A stretch of DNA of 64,000 bases from Chryseobacterium indologenes (GTDB lineage: Bacteria > Bacteroidota > Bacteroidia > Flavobacteriales > Weeksellaceae): contig NZ_CP074372.1 in NCBI RefSeq assembly GCF_018362995.1, forward strand, positions 4,944,468 through 5,008,467, given 5' to 3'. Below, piece by piece: positions 63,454 to 64,000 of the stretch. The notes below the pieces were generated by a model. That model was not told the DNA's origin. It did not search any database and worked only from the letters and a program-made list of their open reading frames with translations. The translations under genes and the position numbers were made by a program. Within the stretch, counting starts at the first letter, position 1. Each line of letters starts with the position of its first letter.

Positions 63454-63864
63454 CTACTCCTTCCAGTTCTTCTCAATCATTTCCATCAGAAAATCTGGAC
63501 ATTTGATAACCTTATTGGTTTTTGCATCCAGAAAAAATAGAGTAGTGGAAGCTTCTGTTATTTTAATATGCTCTTCATTGTAAATTTCATATTCAAATTC
63601 GATCCTTACTCCCGGAATTTTTTTAACATAAGTATGAATTTCTAATTTTTGATCATACAAAGCTGGTCGGATATACTTAATTTTATAGTCCGAAACGGGC
63701 AGCCAAATTCCTTGGTTTTCAATTTCATCGTATGAAATTCCTATGCTTCTGAAGAGCTCAACTCTCCCCACTTCGAAGTACGTTGCATAGTTGCCATAGT
63801 ATACGTATTTCATTGGATCTGTTTCTGCGTAACGTACTCGTATTGAGTGTGTTGTGTGTATCAT
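63454..63864 (-). CDS. acyl-CoA thioesterase, YbgC/4-hydroxybenzoyl-CoA type hotdog
   Basis: The ~136-residue hotdog thioesterase has the active-site segment RVRYAETDPMKYVYYGNYATYFEVGRVELFRSIG (Asp in the AETD position is catalytic in this family), then KIKYIRPALYDQKLEIHTYV and IEFEYEIYNE. It probably clears short or medium acyl-CoA. I start at MIHTTHSIRV (63864) because seven upstream residues are atypical. The gene is near the window end with no visible partner. Confidence 0.92.
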   Translation of the reverse strand: MIHTTHSIRVRYAETDPMKYVYYGNYATYFEVGRVELFRSIGISYDEIENQGIWLPVSDYKIKYIRPALYDQKLEIHTYVKKIPGVRIEFEYEIYNEEHIKITEASTTLFFLDAKTNKVIKCPDFLMEMIEKNWKE

Positions 63865-64000
63865 TTTAGATGTTAAATTATACATACAAATATATTTTTA
63901 AATAATCAATACCTGCAATATTTTTTTTTGAAAAGAAAAAATTGGACCTTTGTCTTCCTTCTAAACACAGTACAAACAAAGAATAATCGGGGCATAAAAA

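Overview
This is a chromosomal segment of a low-GC Bacteroidota bacterium, very probably Chryseobacterium or a close relative (Weeksellaceae). The evidence is a protein-glutaminase that closely matches the Chryseobacterium proteolyticum enzyme as I remember it, type IX secretion signals (a C-terminal sorting domain and PorT), GLPGLI and DUF3857 proteins, many SCSxN-type lipoproteins, and promoters with the Bacteroidota -7 box TAnnTTTG. No rRNA, tRNA, phage, insertion sequence or CRISPR array was seen. Most of the window is housekeeping sequence with short accessory pieces between the genes.

Layout. 1-2.1 kb: end of a short-chain dehydrogenase, a small lipoprotein and a secreted protein-glutaminase. 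2.1-10.9 kb: lipB and a complete tryptophan operon on the minus strand (trpE-G-D-C-F, two unrelated genes, trpB-A). It is preceded by a leader peptide with three consecutive Trp codons and a strong terminator, which is a classical attenuator. 11-20.4 kb: small envelope proteins, a cytochrome c, rlmF, lysS, an inserted type IX-secreted protein flanked by a duplicated lysS tail, a ClbS-like protein and cydAB. 20.6-30.5 kb: gyrB, a candidate small RNA, two DUF3857 proteins (one without its transglutaminase catalytic residues), a lipid kinase and dctA. 30.7-39 kb: gamma-glutamyltranspeptidase, threonine dehydrogenase-like SDR, metallophosphoesterase, a FabH-like synthase, menaquinone methyltransferase and porT. 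39-43.2 kb: a coiled-coil gene, zapA, a 6S-like RNA, rny, an MFS transporter and a Cys-rich double-glycine peptide. 43.3-46.9 kb: YeiH-like exporter with a LysR regulator, then a CLC-type fluoride antiporter under a fluoride riboswitch. 47-57 kb: GLPGLI protein, thioesterase, ArsC-like protein, a second Cys-rich double-glycine peptide, gcvT, idi, serA-like, mscL, nnr, lgt and yidD. 57-64 kb: rarA, a DUF2339 membrane protein, a secreted protein, pheA and a thioesterase.

The main non-standard structure is a family of 7-bp-period repeats. Some are perfect (AAAAGAT x13, GCTAGTT x5, GCTTATT x5). Others are long degenerate tracts between genes, G-rich on the left and C-rich on the right. Two tracts of the same type lie inside the trpF reading frame. 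Other points of interest are the trp attenuator, the free-standing lipoprotein resembling the protein-glutaminase propeptide, the lysS-tail duplication around an AT-rich insert, the fluoride riboswitch unit, two orphan six-cysteine double-glycine peptides, and a 155-bp TTAA-bounded inverted-repeat element.
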